Assembly: GCA_018673255.1 (NCBI GenBank)
Contig: JABHDC010000206.1
Location: forward strand, 1-58,599
DNA: 58,599 bases
Source: Gemmatimonadota bacterium
GTDB lineage: Bacteria; Latescibacterota; UBA2968; UBA8231
Direction of reading: 5' to 3'
How positions within the stretch are numbered: the stretch's first letter is position 1; each line of letters starts with the position of its first letter. The notes under the pieces were generated by a model. The model saw nothing but the letters and a program-made list of their open reading frames with translations, ran no database searches and was not told the origin of the DNA. This document shows, one piece after another, positions 17,209 through 26,747 of this stretch. Made by a program: the position numbers and the translations under genes.

Positions 17209-18372
17209 TCACAACTGGAAGGTTCCGGATACGTCCATCGTCTTGCCGACCGTCGTCTTGGCAGTCGAGGCAGCCACTCGTTTCTGCAGCTCGTCGTAGT
17301 AGAGATCACCATCGACGGGAATGTCCATCCAGTCGTCGGTCCACGCTGACAGGAGCATGGCGTTGAACAGCTCGACGCTGTGAATCCCTTCCAGTCCCGG
17401 GGCCATCAATTCCGTCTTGCCGTCGTCGAGAATCGACTGCACCCAGTTTGTCGTGATCGCCTTGTGCTCGCCGCCACCGCGCGCCGGGGGCACGTCACAT
17501 TCCCACATGTTCGGAGACCCGAAACCACCGGGATACTCTTTGAGGAACTGACTCACGGACTGCTCGGAGCGATGAAAGGTGATGTTGTTTCCTTCGGCGA
17601 CAATCTTGCCACGATCACCGGTGATCTCGAGCCGATTCGTTCCGGGTGCATCACCCGTGGTGGTTACAAAGACACCCGTGGCGCCATTGGGATACTCGAC
17701 GTAGGCGGTGACGTCATCCTCGACTTCGATATTGTGGTGTTGTCCGAAGTGGCAGAAGGCGCGCACTCGAGATGGCATGCCGCAGATCCACTGCCACAGG
17801 TCGAGATTGTGGGGACACTGATTCACCAGCACGCCGCCACCCTCACCAGCCCATGTGGCACGCCAGCCACCTGAGTCGTAGTAGCTCTGCGCCCGGAACC
17901 AGGTCGTAATGATGTAGTTCGTGCGCTGGATCTCCCCCAGTTCACCATTGGCGATCAGTTCCTGCAACTTCTGCGTTGTACCCCGGGCCCGCTGGTTGAG
18001 CATGAGACCGAAGACTTTCCCACTCTTCGTCGCCGCCGCATTCATCTCTTTGACCTGTCGCGTATAGACGCCTGCCGGTTTCTCGGACATGACGTGCAAT
18101 CCGGCCTCGAAACCGGCCACCGCGATGGGCGGATGGAAGTAGTGTGGCGTGGCGATGATGATCGCATCGACTTCTCCCGAACTGATCATTTCCTCGGCAT
18201 CGGCGAAGCGCGAGACGCCATCCAGCGTCTGTTCGGCCCAGGCCAGGCGCTCGGGATTGGTGTCAGCAACGGCGGTCAGTCTCGCGCCCGGCACCTCGCC
18301 TTTCGACAGATAGCCAGCGTGATTTGAGCCCATCCCACCAATCCCCGCGATACCGATCCTTACCTCGTCCAT
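17209..18372 (-). CDS. Gfo/Idh/MocA family oxidoreductase
   Basis: A 387-residue NAD(P)-dependent dehydrogenase. The Rossmann motif is VRIGIAGIGGMGSNHAG at the N-terminus and the E-K-P signature is LHVMSEKPAGVYT near residue 95. The C-terminal domain includes GEGGGVLVNQCPHNLDLW, the conserved G-G-G-x-L-x-x-x-x-x-H-x-x-D motif. The ATG at 18372 is favoured because AGAGG lies about nine bases upstream; ATG 18381 has no room for a ribosome site. It follows the PhyH dioxygenase gene by 76 bp on the same strand, repeating the PhyH plus dehydrogenase pairing seen at 3982-5950. Substrate likely a sugar or inositol derivative. Confidence 0.9.
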   Translation of the reverse strand: MDEVRIGIAGIGGMGSNHAGYLSKGEVPGARLTAVADTNPERLAWAEQTLDGVSRFADAEEMISSGEVDAIIIATPHYFHPPIAVAGFEAGLHVMSEKPAGVYTRQVKEMNAAATKSGKVFGLMLNQRARGTTQKLQELIANGELGEIQRTNYIITTWFRAQSYYDSGGWRATWAGEGGGVLVNQCPHNLDLWQWICGMPSRVRAFCHFGQHHNIEVEDDVTAYVEYPNGATGVFVTTTGDAPGTNRLEITGDRGKIVAEGNNITFHRSEQSVSQFLKEYPGGFGSPNMWECDVPPARGGGEHKAITTNWVQSILDDGKTELMAPGLEGIHSVELFNAMLLSAWTDDWMDIPVDGDLYYDELQKRVAASTAKTTVGKTMDVSGTFQL

Positions 18373-18448
18373 CCTCTTCATCCTCTCTTCGTTTGGCTAT
18401 GCCCATCCCCCTGGACGGGCGTCATTCGGTACTGTGACTTGAGTATCC

Positions 18449-19327
18449 TCAGCCCTGTGACCTGAGTTGTGCCGGAATACCGACCGGCTCACCGCCACGG
18501 CAGACGAAGGGAAAGTGTGGCCCTGCCTGGGCCATCGGTGCGCCATCGGCCAGGTCGACGAATTGTTTCATGACGTGATTACCCCCGGCGTCGAAGCGAG
18601 CCTCTCCCGTCATATAGTGAATGGCGATGGCTCGCCTTGGGCGCGTGGATTCGTTGAAAGGCGACCCGTGCCATGTGAGCGAGTGATGGAAGGAAACCTC
18701 TCCCTTCTTCACCGGCCAGGGGGCGGGAGTCACCGGCGCGCCATTGGGTGTCTCGAACCGCTCAAGTCGATCAAATTCCTCCAATTTCTGCAGTTCACTA
18801 TTGGTTCTCAGGAATTCGATTTGATTCCCCCACTTGTGGCTTCCGGGCACCATCCACATGCAGCCATTCTCTTCATCTGCGTCATCCATGGGAATCCAGG
18901 CTGACACGGGTGTCATGGGTTTGATAATCGGCCACAGCGGCGCATCCTGATGCCATGTGGCGGCCCCGCCCGTCTCGGCCGGCTTATACTGGATCTGATC
19001 ATGCCAGAGCTGTAGATCCTGCATGCCGGTGAGTTGACTGATCACCTTGACGATGAAGGGGTGGTAGATCAACCGCTCAAAGGCGGGTGCTGCCTCCCAT
19101 ATGTTGACGATTTGCCACACGGGTGAATCGCTCGGTTTATCGCCGCTGGATCGCAGGTCCCGGAAGGAGACCGGCTGAGGCGCACCTTCTGCGAACCCAT
19201 TCTGTCCGGCCTCCAGAACATTCTCCAGATCAGACCTCAACTCGAGGACATCCTCCTCATCGAGCAGGACGCCCCCATTGAGGAAGCCATCCCGCTCGAA
19301 AGCGGCAACCTGTTCATCACTCAGCAA
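18449..19327 (-). CDS. phytanoyl-CoA dioxygenase (PhyH) family protein
   Basis: A 292-residue Fe(II)/2-oxoglutarate dioxygenase. His126-Gln-Asp128 (TWHQDAPLW) and His220 (LTWHGSP) form the iron triad; Arg229 and Arg231 (TRPRRAIA) bind the co-substrate. The start is a TTG with AGGAG seven bases upstream; no in-frame ATG or GTG is better placed. It lies 21 bp downstream of the M61 peptidase gene and 76 bp upstream of the dehydrogenase, so these three may form one unit. It is clearly divergent from the PhyH protein at 3982. Substrate unknown. Confidence 0.85.
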   Translation of the reverse strand: MLSDEQVAAFERDGFLNGGVLLDEEDVLELRSDLENVLEAGQNGFAEGAPQPVSFRDLRSSGDKPSDSPVWQIVNIWEAAPAFERLIYHPFIVKVISQLTGMQDLQLWHDQIQYKPAETGGAATWHQDAPLWPIIKPMTPVSAWIPMDDADEENGCMWMVPGSHKWGNQIEFLRTNSELQKLEEFDRLERFETPNGAPVTPAPWPVKKGEVSFHHSLTWHGSPFNESTRPRRAIAIHYMTGEARFDAGGNHVMKQFVDLADGAPMAQAGPHFPFVCRGGEPVGIPAQLRSQG

Positions 19328-19348
19328 ATCATCTCTCCTGTTGGCATT

Positions 19349-21274
19349 TCATCGGCTGTCAGTTTCTGTGGATGCAGGTCGCCGTGACGCGGTGATCTGC
19401 GCCAGACGATCCACCTGTTCGTCTCTGACGACGGCATGGAGGTATCTCGGGCCGCCATCGTACGTCAGCGTATAGGTACTGTATTTCTCATCATTCAGCG
19501 TCAACAACTGAATCCGCCCGGTCTCCGGCGACGATGCCACCGCTTCGCGCAGCCGTTCGCCGGTGAACTGATACCCATCGACGCCGACCAGCTTCAGCCC
19601 CGCGAACATCCCTGCCTCGTCACCGACGCCATCGGGGGTTACGCTGCTCACGATCCCGTCCGTCTTAACGGTGAGCCCGAGCGATTCACCGAGGTAGACG
19701 TACTTGCCGCGTGATTCTCTGCCCTTTAATGATGCGGGTGGTTCAGCGGTCAGCTCAAGCTCGTATCCGGCACTCTGAGCCCAAGTCGCCGCATACTTCT
19801 CTTGCGTACGGAAGACGCCCGTATCGATGAGATCTACCCACGGCGCCTGTGCATCGAGTTCGGACAGTGCACGGATGACATCGTCGCGCTCGAATCCCAC
19901 AGTCTCTCGATCCAGCTCCCCCCCGCCGAAGAAGGCCTGGCAGAAGGCATCCAGCCCTTGGGCGCCATCGGAAGAGTTGAGCAGTCTCGCATCAAAATCG
20001 AGCCACAGCAAGGCACCCTCGACATAGTAAGACTGGCCGCGGCGCATGAGCCCCCAACTATCCGACCCACCGCGCAGGATGTAGCTGGAAGCAGCCGTGT
20101 CCCGCAGGGGACGCCACTGCCTCCCCCGTTCGCGACGGCGAATGGCGGTGTAGCTGGCCATCTTCTCCTGGAAGTCCTGCAGAGACGCCAGACCACTGCG
20201 CGCGGCCAGGACATTCCCCAGATACTGAGTCAGACCTTCGTAGACCCAGAGCCCCTCCGTGTTCTTGTCTGTGTGAAAATCCGCCGTCACCATGCCTGCG
20301 GGGCGCCGGTATTTCCCAACCCAGGCATGGACGAATTCGTGCGGCAAGAGATAGCCAAGACCATTGGCCGTCCAGTCGAGATCCCGAAAGCCATCCGCCT
20401 TCGCCGAATTGAGGCTGCTCTGACGGTGCTCGAGTCCCAGCCGCGGTACCTGGTCGCTGACGGCGAGCAGGAAGTGATAGGCCTCAAAGTGAGGCCGGGG
20501 CCCGAAGAGCTCTTCACTCTCCAGTGCCAGTGCGCCCAACGGCGCCAGAACAGAATCAGCTGCCGGTAGATCGCGCGCCTCATCGGCAACGATATCGATG
20601 TAGTAGGTCGCACCCGGCGTCCGGGCCAGTTCCACCTGCCGATAGTGCTCACCACAGATCAGCGGGCTGTCGATGAGGCGTGTGAGTGACACCGGCTCGA
20701 AGGTGATTCGATCGCCACGGCGTTTCTTCACAGGCAGCGCTGAACCGGCTCCCCAGTCAGGCGGGAGGATCAGGGTGACTTCCACCGTCAGATCATCTGA
20801 GGCGAGGCCCTCAGGATACAGCAGAATGGTATTCCAGTTGATGATACCGAGGGTGCGATAGCCGAAGGCGTCGATGCCACGCGAGTTCGTCGACGGCTGG
20901 TTCGTGATATAGGTCAATTCGACACTGATCTCTCCCTCGGTGCCATCACGGGGCACGAGGAATCGGTAGACATCTGACCAGTCTCGCTCCCACGTCAGGA
21001 TCCTGCCCTGAGCATCGCGAGGCACGAGGCCCGCCACATTCTCGACCGGACCACGTGGCGCATGGATGCCGGGTATCCACTTCGGGTACAACAGAACAAG
21101 GGAATCGGCCCCGGTATCTGAGGCGAACTGCATGTGGCTGCGTAGCAGCTTGCGAGGCAGTTCGGTCGCATCGACCTCGACCTGCATAACCTGTCCTGCC
21201 GTGGCGCATTCTGCCCACAGAACCAGTGGCAGCGCGATGAGCAGTCCTGAGATGGTTCGTCGGATTCTCGTCAT
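19349..21274 (-). CDS. M61 family glycyl aminopeptidase-like metallopeptidase with PDZ domain
   Basis: About 641 residues with an N-terminal signal peptide (SGLLIALPLVLWAECATAG). A beta-rich M61 N-terminal domain follows, then the catalytic zinc motif His312-Glu-Phe-Val-His316 with the downstream glutamate in WVYEGLTQY (Glu346). A PDZ-like domain occurs near residues 530-600 (LGLTVKTDGIVSSVTPDGVGDEAG in two adjoining parts). M61 enzymes are exported zinc aminopeptidases or endopeptidases. The ATG at 21274 is chosen; a TTG nine bases upstream is possible. The plus-strand GH20-like gene begins 88 bp away, so the gap is a divergent promoter region. Confidence 0.85.
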   Translation of the reverse strand: MTRIRRTISGLLIALPLVLWAECATAGQVMQVEVDATELPRKLLRSHMQFASDTGADSLVLLYPKWIPGIHAPRGPVENVAGLVPRDAQGRILTWERDWSDVYRFLVPRDGTEGEISVELTYITNQPSTNSRGIDAFGYRTLGIINWNTILLYPEGLASDDLTVEVTLILPPDWGAGSALPVKKRRGDRITFEPVSLTRLIDSPLICGEHYRQVELARTPGATYYIDIVADEARDLPAADSVLAPLGALALESEELFGPRPHFEAYHFLLAVSDQVPRLGLEHRQSSLNSAKADGFRDLDWTANGLGYLLPHEFVHAWVGKYRRPAGMVTADFHTDKNTEGLWVYEGLTQYLGNVLAARSGLASLQDFQEKMASYTAIRRRERGRQWRPLRDTAASSYILRGGSDSWGLMRRGQSYYVEGALLWLDFDARLLNSSDGAQGLDAFCQAFFGGGELDRETVGFERDDVIRALSELDAQAPWVDLIDTGVFRTQEKYAATWAQSAGYELELTAEPPASLKGRESRGKYVYLGESLGLTVKTDGIVSSVTPDGVGDEAGMFAGLKLVGVDGYQFTGERLREAVASSPETGRIQLLTLNDEKYSTYTLTYDGGPRYLHAVVRDEQVDRLAQITASRRPASTETDSR

Positions 21275-21362
21275 GGGCGGCAATTGTACGCCTGTGCCGC
21301 ACTCGACTCAATCAGGACGATCACTGGCCACAGGGATCCTGGCAAACTATTGTTCGCGTTCC

Positions 21363-23339
21363 ATGTCAGACATCAACTGGCCCCAATCTCTCCTGCCCCT
21401 GCCGCAGGAGTTCTGTGTCACTGGCAGCCGACGAATCCCGGCAGCAGCCATACATGTGCGTGTGCGCGATGATGAACCCTCTCTGCAGGAGGGGGCCAGG
21501 ATCCTGTGTGAGGCGATCGGGGCCGATCACCGCCAACCTGCCAGGCTGACGATCGATATCGCAACGATGGATGGGTTCACGGGCGACAACGCACCAACGG
21601 ACAGTGAATCGGGGCAGCTCCAACTCCTGGCTCGGCTGCCAAATGCGGCTCAGTCCTATCAGATCCACACCATCTCAGATGAACGTATCATCATTGCCGG
21701 TCACACCCCAGTGGGCGGACTCTATGGGGCCCTCACGATGGCTCAGCTCCTGACGGCTGGGAAGGGGCGGGACCGGATCGAAGTCCCCCTCGTCGACATT
21801 GTCGACTGGCCGGACATTGAAGAACGCGGCCTGTGGAACTTCCCCGATGCTGCCGAGTGGATCCCATGGATGGCGTCGATGAAACTCAACTATGGAAAGA
21901 TGGCCGACACCCATCTCTCTCCGGTTCGCCGCGGGCGCCGCAATACGGCCGCCATCGATGTGGATCTCATGCAGATGGCCCGGGGCCTCGGATTCCGGTA
22001 TCTACCCTTCATCGTCCATCTGAACTTCCTGCACGATGTTGGCCTCTATCAGGCGTACCCCGAACTGGCCGGCAAGGGCGACGCGGCGTTGGCAGGGCGT
22101 TACTACGCCCACAAGCAAGGCAATCAGCATCGGGCACCGTGTGCATCGCAGCCACGACTGGTCGAGATCCTGAGCCAGTGGCTCGACTCGATTGCCCGGC
22201 AGGGGGCCGACGAGATCAGCTGCTGGTTGTCGGAGCGCCCATGTCAGTGTGAATGCGAAGCTTGCACACCCGCAGGCCAGTTCCTTCTGGAGACCCGCGC
22301 ATTCCTGGCGGCCTGGCGACAGCAGTTGAGCGCCCATCCTGGTCTGCGCCTCCGCATCTTCTCGTCCACCACGACACCGGAGCAGGATGACCTGATCCTG
22401 CGCGAACTGCCACCCGAGATACGCTTCGAGCGCGCCTGCGCCAGTGGTATGGAACGCGTCGCTCACCAACCCCGCGACCTGTTCGCCAATCCCCTGCTCG
22501 ATGAAGCTGCGGCACAGGGACGCTGGGTCGCCAGCTACGATGTTCCCATCGGGGCCTATGGCAATGTGGATACACCCGAGACCAAGCTCCCCCAATACAG
22601 CGCGCAGCGGATCCAAGACTACGTCACCCAGCTGCATGGGCGGCATTATTCGGGTGCCTACGGGATGCTCGCCTGGGGCACTCAGGCGCGATCGGTCTGC
22701 GGCTTCGCGATTGCTGCCCTGGCGGAATACGCCTGGAATGGCCAGGGCCGCCCGGTGGAGGAATTCGCCACCGCCTGGGCAACACGCGAAGGCAGACATC
22801 GTCCGCAGGCAGTCGGCCGCTGGGCCGCTCTTCTGGGTGAGATCGAGTTCGACATCTATGACGGCGGCTTCCCCACCGGCTATACGTGGGGTGAAACGGC
22901 CGACATGGTCGTAGAGGGCCGACCGCCTCGTCTGAGCGAGGGCATCTACCATCACTTTCATGCCCTGTCAGATTTCGCCACACACCTGGCGACCTGTCGC
23001 CGCGCCCAGGCTGGTCTCGACAAGGTCCATGATCGTGACCTGATCCTGGCGACGGATGTCGTCGCCAGTTACGTCGGACTCGCTCAGGCGATCTGGACTG
23101 TGGCCCATGAGCATGCACATGGTGACCTGCAGGACGTCACATGTCAGCGCCGTCTTGAAGACGGTACAGGGGCCCTCGTGGCCGCTGGCGAGAGAAACAC
23201 AGCTGCCATCGCTGACTGGCGTCGGAATCTCGGCGAAGAGCCCTGGCAACATCGTGTCCATGACGCCATCCAGGCGACGAGCGATACGGTGCGGCGCATC
23301 ACCGATCACATCCGTCATCAACATCTCGACCTCATCTGA
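21363..23339 (+). CDS. GH20-like putative glycoside hydrolase
   Basis: About 658 residues from the ATG at 21363. The open frame extends upstream, but that part overlaps the divergent M61 gene. Residues 1-140 resemble the GH20 N-terminal alpha/beta domain (LLPLPQEF..., then TPVGGLYGALTMAQLL). They are followed by DIVDWPDIEERGLWNFP, the junction seen before the catalytic barrel in GH20 and GH84-type proteins. The canonical D-E catalytic pair of GH20 is not obvious. A Cys-rich CQCECEACTP stretch follows an ISCWLSE segment, similar to relatives of unknown specificity. No signal peptide. Probably cytoplasmic glycan processing, with the mannonate-dehydratase-like gene 27 bp downstream. Confidence 0.55.
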   Translation: MSDINWPQSLLPLPQEFCVTGSRRIPAAAIHVRVRDDEPSLQEGARILCEAIGADHRQPARLTIDIATMDGFTGDNAPTDSESGQLQLLARLPNAAQSYQIHTISDERIIIAGHTPVGGLYGALTMAQLLTAGKGRDRIEVPLVDIVDWPDIEERGLWNFPDAAEWIPWMASMKLNYGKMADTHLSPVRRGRRNTAAIDVDLMQMARGLGFRYLPFIVHLNFLHDVGLYQAYPELAGKGDAALAGRYYAHKQGNQHRAPCASQPRLVEILSQWLDSIARQGADEISCWLSERPCQCECEACTPAGQFLLETRAFLAAWRQQLSAHPGLRLRIFSSTTTPEQDDLILRELPPEIRFERACASGMERVAHQPRDLFANPLLDEAAAQGRWVASYDVPIGAYGNVDTPETKLPQYSAQRIQDYVTQLHGRHYSGAYGMLAWGTQARSVCGFAIAALAEYAWNGQGRPVEEFATAWATREGRHRPQAVGRWAALLGEIEFDIYDGGFPTGYTWGETADMVVEGRPPRLSEGIYHHFHALSDFATHLATCRRAQAGLDKVHDRDLILATDVVASYVGLAQAIWTVAHEHAHGDLQDVTCQRRLEDGTGALVAAGERNTAAIADWRRNLGEEPWQHRVHDAIQATSDTVRRITDHIRHQHLDLI

Positions 23340-23366
23340 TCTGCCACAACCACCGGAGGACCCACC

Positions 23367-24365
23367 ATGCACGTAGGCACACAGCAGTGGACGACGACGG
23401 ACGAGGATCTCGAATTCCTCGCCCGGCACGGGGTGAAGGCGAAGAACGAGAACTTCGTCACCTTCGATCGTAATGTCGGCTGGGACGTGAAGGAATTGAT
23501 CGAGAAGAAGGAGAAGTGCGCAAGCTTCGGTATCGATATGGAGATGGTGGCGATCCCGATTTCCCAGCTCAATTGTGAGGGTGGTCAGGTGCCCAACTAC
23601 ATGCTGGGCAACCGTGAGGAAGGCGACAAGGAGATCGACCTGGTCTGCAACATGATCCGTCAGGCCGCCGAGGCCGGGATCCCGGCAATCAAGTATTACC
23701 TGTGCGCCATGGAGAACCAGCGTACCGAGAGCACCCCACCGGGGCGGGGCAATTCACGATACAGCACGTGGGACCTTGAACAGGCCGATCACTCACAGCG
23801 CTACGACGAACCTGTGACAGCCGGGATCAACTGGGATCGCATCACGCACTACCTGGAGCGTGTGGTTCCCGTGGCCGAGGAATGCAAAGTTCGCATGGCC
23901 TGCCACCCGTGTGATCCGTGGTTGCCGCCCGGGTTCCGTGGCGTGGATCGCGTCATGGGTGGTCCGGAAGGCTTCCGGAAATTCATCACCATCTGCGAAA
24001 GTGACTACCACGGTCTCAATCTCTGCCTCGGTTGTATGGCCGAGGCGACACCGGATTCACCGAACGATGTGCCAGCGGTCATCCGTGAATTTGGCTCGCA
24101 GAACAAGATTTTCCTCTGTCACTTCCGCAACATCATAGGTGGCCCCAACAAGTTCCAGGAAGTCTGGCCGGACGAGGGCGTGATGAGCATGTATCAGAAC
24201 ATGACCGCCCTGCATGAGGTCGGCTACCAGCACATGGTGGTCCCCGACCATGGTCCCGGCCACAGTGAACCCGGCGCGAAGCGTCAGGCCTGGGCCTATC
24301 AGTGGGGCTACATCAAGGCGATGATCCAGGCCGTGCAGGAGTCTGCCCGTCAGGCGGCTGCCTGA
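23367..24365 (+). CDS. mannonate dehydratase (UxuA)-like TIM-barrel enzyme
   Basis: A 332-residue protein with GGAGG upstream of the ATG. Sequence blocks follow the UxuA pattern: MACHPCDPW (metal ligand region), LNLCLGCMAEA, FLCHFRNIIGG (H-F-R-N-I), and VPDHGPGH near the C-terminus. Mannonate dehydratase converts D-mannonate to 2-keto-3-deoxygluconate in hexuronate catabolism using a divalent metal. The family also overlaps sugar-isomerase-like TIM barrels, so the exact substrate may differ. Together with the preceding GH20-like gene it suggests use of uronate-containing glycans. A 7-bp hairpin follows the gene. Confidence 0.8.
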   Translation: MHVGTQQWTTTDEDLEFLARHGVKAKNENFVTFDRNVGWDVKELIEKKEKCASFGIDMEMVAIPISQLNCEGGQVPNYMLGNREEGDKEIDLVCNMIRQAAEAGIPAIKYYLCAMENQRTESTPPGRGNSRYSTWDLEQADHSQRYDEPVTAGINWDRITHYLERVVPVAEECKVRMACHPCDPWLPPGFRGVDRVMGGPEGFRKFITICESDYHGLNLCLGCMAEATPDSPNDVPAVIREFGSQNKIFLCHFRNIIGGPNKFQEVWPDEGVMSMYQNMTALHEVGYQHMVVPDHGPGHSEPGAKRQAWAYQWGYIKAMIQAVQESARQAAA

Positions 24366-24381
24366 GGCGGCGCCTGTCACT

Positions 24382-24401
24382 CGCGCGGATCCGACCGCGC
24401 G
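24382..24401. terminator. hairpin between convergent genes
   Basis: CGCGCGG-ATCCGA-CCGCGCG is a perfect 7-bp GC stem with a 6-nt loop, in the 69-bp gap between the convergent mannonate-dehydratase-like and DUF3047 genes. A T-tract is absent, so this is a candidate terminator only. Confidence 0.45.
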
Positions 24402-24434
24402 GAATCGGGGCCGCACCGGTGGTTCGATCAGCCT

Positions 24435-25160
24435 CTAGGGGCGAGGCGACCGTGCGGCCAGGATGACATCATCGAAGAGGGTCGTCACCGCTTCGCCGGT
24501 CTGGTCCGTGTCGGCGGCGACGACGATCGCCTTCAGTGTTGGTGGTTCGTAGCCAAAGGCGGCGATGAAGTCGGCCTGCACATTGCGCCGTTCCGCCACC
24601 CAGCGGCCGGCCTGTGTATTGCCCGAGCGCAACACGATCATTCGGGCTCGCCTGGGCGCCCAGGTACTGGGCAGTGTCGTGCCCACAGGCTGGAGGTTGT
24701 CCCAGATGTAGACGAGGGTGCGCACAGCCAGTGGGTTCCAGCGACTGTCACTGAAGACCAGATAGAGGCGGGCGGCGTAATCGTCGCCCGTCTTCTTTGT
24801 TGCATCGGCCTCAACCAGCGCCTGCGAGATCTGCCAGCGCCAGCTCAACCAGGGCCAGTCGGCGACCTCCACATCCTCGGATGTCAGATCACCTGCCTTC
24901 ACCCCGAAGGCGTGAAAGTCATCGTCAGGGTCGGCACGCAGGCACCGGTTGCCATCCGGCTCGGTGAAGAGGGACAGCGGCTGCGAGCCCATGCGCGGCA
25001 GGGGATCGCCTCGCCAGGGCGCCAGATCCACTTCGAAGTCAGAATTCAGCAAGACAGATGCCTCGTCGAGCGCCGCGCCCGGGACCCGAGCCCCACCCGA
25101 CTCGTCACCGACCGCATTGCCGCTCAGCAGCAGCCAGACAAGACATGCGACCCGAAGCAC
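24435..25160 (-). CDS. DUF3047 family secreted protein
   Basis: A 241-residue protein with a hydrophobic N-terminal signal (VACLVWLLLSGNAVG). The core resembles DUF3047: WPWLSWRWQISQ, then a K-T-G-D-D-Y-A-A-R-L-Y-L-V-F block and the C-terminal FDDVILA. Function unknown; the fold is probably a beta sandwich. The GTG start immediately follows the TAG of the CBM9/FGE-like gene, with GAGGAG overlapping that junction, so the two are translationally coupled. Last gene of the long minus-strand run from 33190. Confidence 0.75.
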   Translation of the reverse strand: MLRVACLVWLLLSGNAVGDESGGARVPGAALDEASVLLNSDFEVDLAPWRGDPLPRMGSQPLSLFTEPDGNRCLRADPDDDFHAFGVKAGDLTSEDVEVADWPWLSWRWQISQALVEADATKKTGDDYAARLYLVFSDSRWNPLAVRTLVYIWDNLQPVGTTLPSTWAPRRARMIVLRSGNTQAGRWVAERRNVQADFIAAFGYEPPTLKAIVVAADTDQTGEAVTTLFDDVILAARSPRP

Positions 25161-26747
25161 CTACTCCTCTTCGCGGACCGTGCGGAATCCAAGGCTGAAG
25201 AACCAGCGACCGGGACCATCGGCGTCGCGATACGCGCTGACCAGATTGGCGCCCTGCTTGCTGAATCCCCCACCCCTGACGCTGAAGAGTTCACGATTCA
25301 GCCCCTGCTGCTGATGGATGTCCAGTTCGTCTGTCGCCGCATTGACGAATTCGAGCATGGGGCCACCGCCGGGATACGAGTGATACTCATCGCGGCACCA
25401 CTCCTTGACGTTGCCCGCCAGATCGTAGATCCCCTCCGGCGTCGCGCCCCCGGGGAAACAGCCCACGCGCGTCGTACCGCCATAGTGATAGTCGTAGTTG
25501 GCCCGCTCAGGTGTCAGCGCTTCCTCACCCCACGGATAGGATCGCCCCACCGTGCCTCTGGCGGCCCGCTCCCATTGTGCCTCTGTAGGCAGGAATCGAT
25601 CATTCCACGCCGCATACTGCATCGCCGCCTGATAGGAGATATAGACAGCCGGGTAGTTCTCGCGCCCCGGAACCACACGGTACCCACCTTCGGACGTCGA
25701 CAGGATCCCGCATTCGTGCGGGTTTGCCATCATCTCGCAGTAGTGTTCGTCCAACCCGGTATCGTCGAGAAACCTGGCGAATTGTGCCACCGTCACCGAA
25801 TATCGATCAATCCAGTAGCCATCCAGCTTGACCTCGTGGGCCGGACTGGCCTCCACATCAGACGGATCCGGTCCCATCGTGATCACACAGGGTTCGATCC
25901 ACACCATGTCGTCCACGTGGCGCTCTTTGGGCATCGGTGGCTTGAGTGGACTCGGCGCGGCCTGCGCCTCGACAGCAGCATCACCCTCTGCCGGTGGCTG
26001 ATCGCTGAAATAGACCCTCCCCCACGCTTCGGGCACGTGAAGATCGCCGCAATTGGTGGAATTCCAGATCCAGTCCTCGCAGCGCGACCCGGGCAGACGG
26101 CAGGCCTCGCCTTCTGGCGTCGGATACTGCACGCGGGAGAAATTGACGCGCATCATCTGCCCCGATGTCGGCGGGACATGGTCACGCTGGATGTGTTCGG
26201 TGATCGCGCGCCACGGCCACTTGACCTCTACCGTCCAGCCTTCGTCTTCATCGCTGGCATCATTCAGCGTTCCCTGCACCTTCACAGCTGTCTCGAGCTG
26301 ATCGATGTCATAGGCCGTCACCAGGCAGGAGCGACGATGATACTCCTTGGGATGATACATGTCCCACACGGTGTTGAGTGCATTGATCTCGAGTTCGTAG
26401 TAGTGATCGCCCCGTGCATCCACATCGAGGAAAACCTCGAAGTCATTGTCCTCGTAGATCACCGTGTCGCGTTCGGTGATCGAGCCCCAGACATTCTCCT
26501 CCTGAATGCGGGCGGCGATATAGAGGGCCTCATCATCCCACAACATCGCCGCACGCGTCAGGCGCCAGGGCGCCGGCGCATTGGGGGCCTGGTGATCCTC
26601 GAATGCTTCTGTCCAGGGTGCCGCCTGCCAGACGGGCTTGTCCACATTCCCATCGATCTGGATCGTCTCTGTGGCACGGTAACAGACGTACGATCGGGGC
26701 AGGAAGAGACCTTCGGGATGCCGCTGGGTCATAGGCAATTCGATCAA
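25161..26747 (-). CDS. CBM9-like domain fused to formylglycine-generating-enzyme-like domain
   Basis: About 528 residues. Residues 15-200 form a CBM9-like domain (TIQIDGNVDKPVW, then YEDNDFEVFLDVDARGDHYY). Residues about 275-525 form an FGE/SUMF1-type lectin-like domain: WIDRYSVTVAQFARFL, LPTEAQWERAARG, YPWGEE, GIYDLAGNVKEWC, RGGGFS and the terminal SLGFRTV. The catalytic cysteine pair of true formylglycine-generating enzymes is missing from the last segment, so sulfatase activation is doubtful. Binding or another oxidase-like role is possible. The start is a TTG overlapping the MotA-FliG stop (TTGA) with GGAGAG upstream; ATG 26732 is the alternative. No signal peptide is visible, which is odd for CBM9. 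Confidence 0.75.
   Translation of the reverse strand: MIELPMTQRHPEGLFLPRSYVCYRATETIQIDGNVDKPVWQAAPWTEAFEDHQAPNAPAPWRLTRAAMLWDDEALYIAARIQEENVWGSITERDTVIYEDNDFEVFLDVDARGDHYYELEINALNTVWDMYHPKEYHRRSCLVTAYDIDQLETAVKVQGTLNDASDEDEGWTVEVKWPWRAITEHIQRDHVPPTSGQMMRVNFSRVQYPTPEGEACRLPGSRCEDWIWNSTNCGDLHVPEAWGRVYFSDQPPAEGDAAVEAQAAPSPLKPPMPKERHVDDMVWIEPCVITMGPDPSDVEASPAHEVKLDGYWIDRYSVTVAQFARFLDDTGLDEHYCEMMANPHECGILSTSEGGYRVVPGRENYPAVYISYQAAMQYAAWNDRFLPTEAQWERAARGTVGRSYPWGEEALTPERANYDYHYGGTTRVGCFPGGATPEGIYDLAGNVKEWCRDEYHSYPGGGPMLEFVNAATDELDIHQQQGLNRELFSVRGGGFSKQGANLVSAYRDADGPGRWFFSLGFRTVREEE

Noticed and set aside
21066..21362. N-terminal extension of the GH20-like frame by 99 codons
   Set aside because: It overlaps the start and coding region of the divergent M61 gene and does not resemble protein; the ATG at 21363 starts a family-like N-terminus.
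22002..22961. 319-codon minus-strand frame opposite the GH20-like gene
   Set aside because: The plus-strand protein has recognisable GH20-like blocks; the antisense frame has none.
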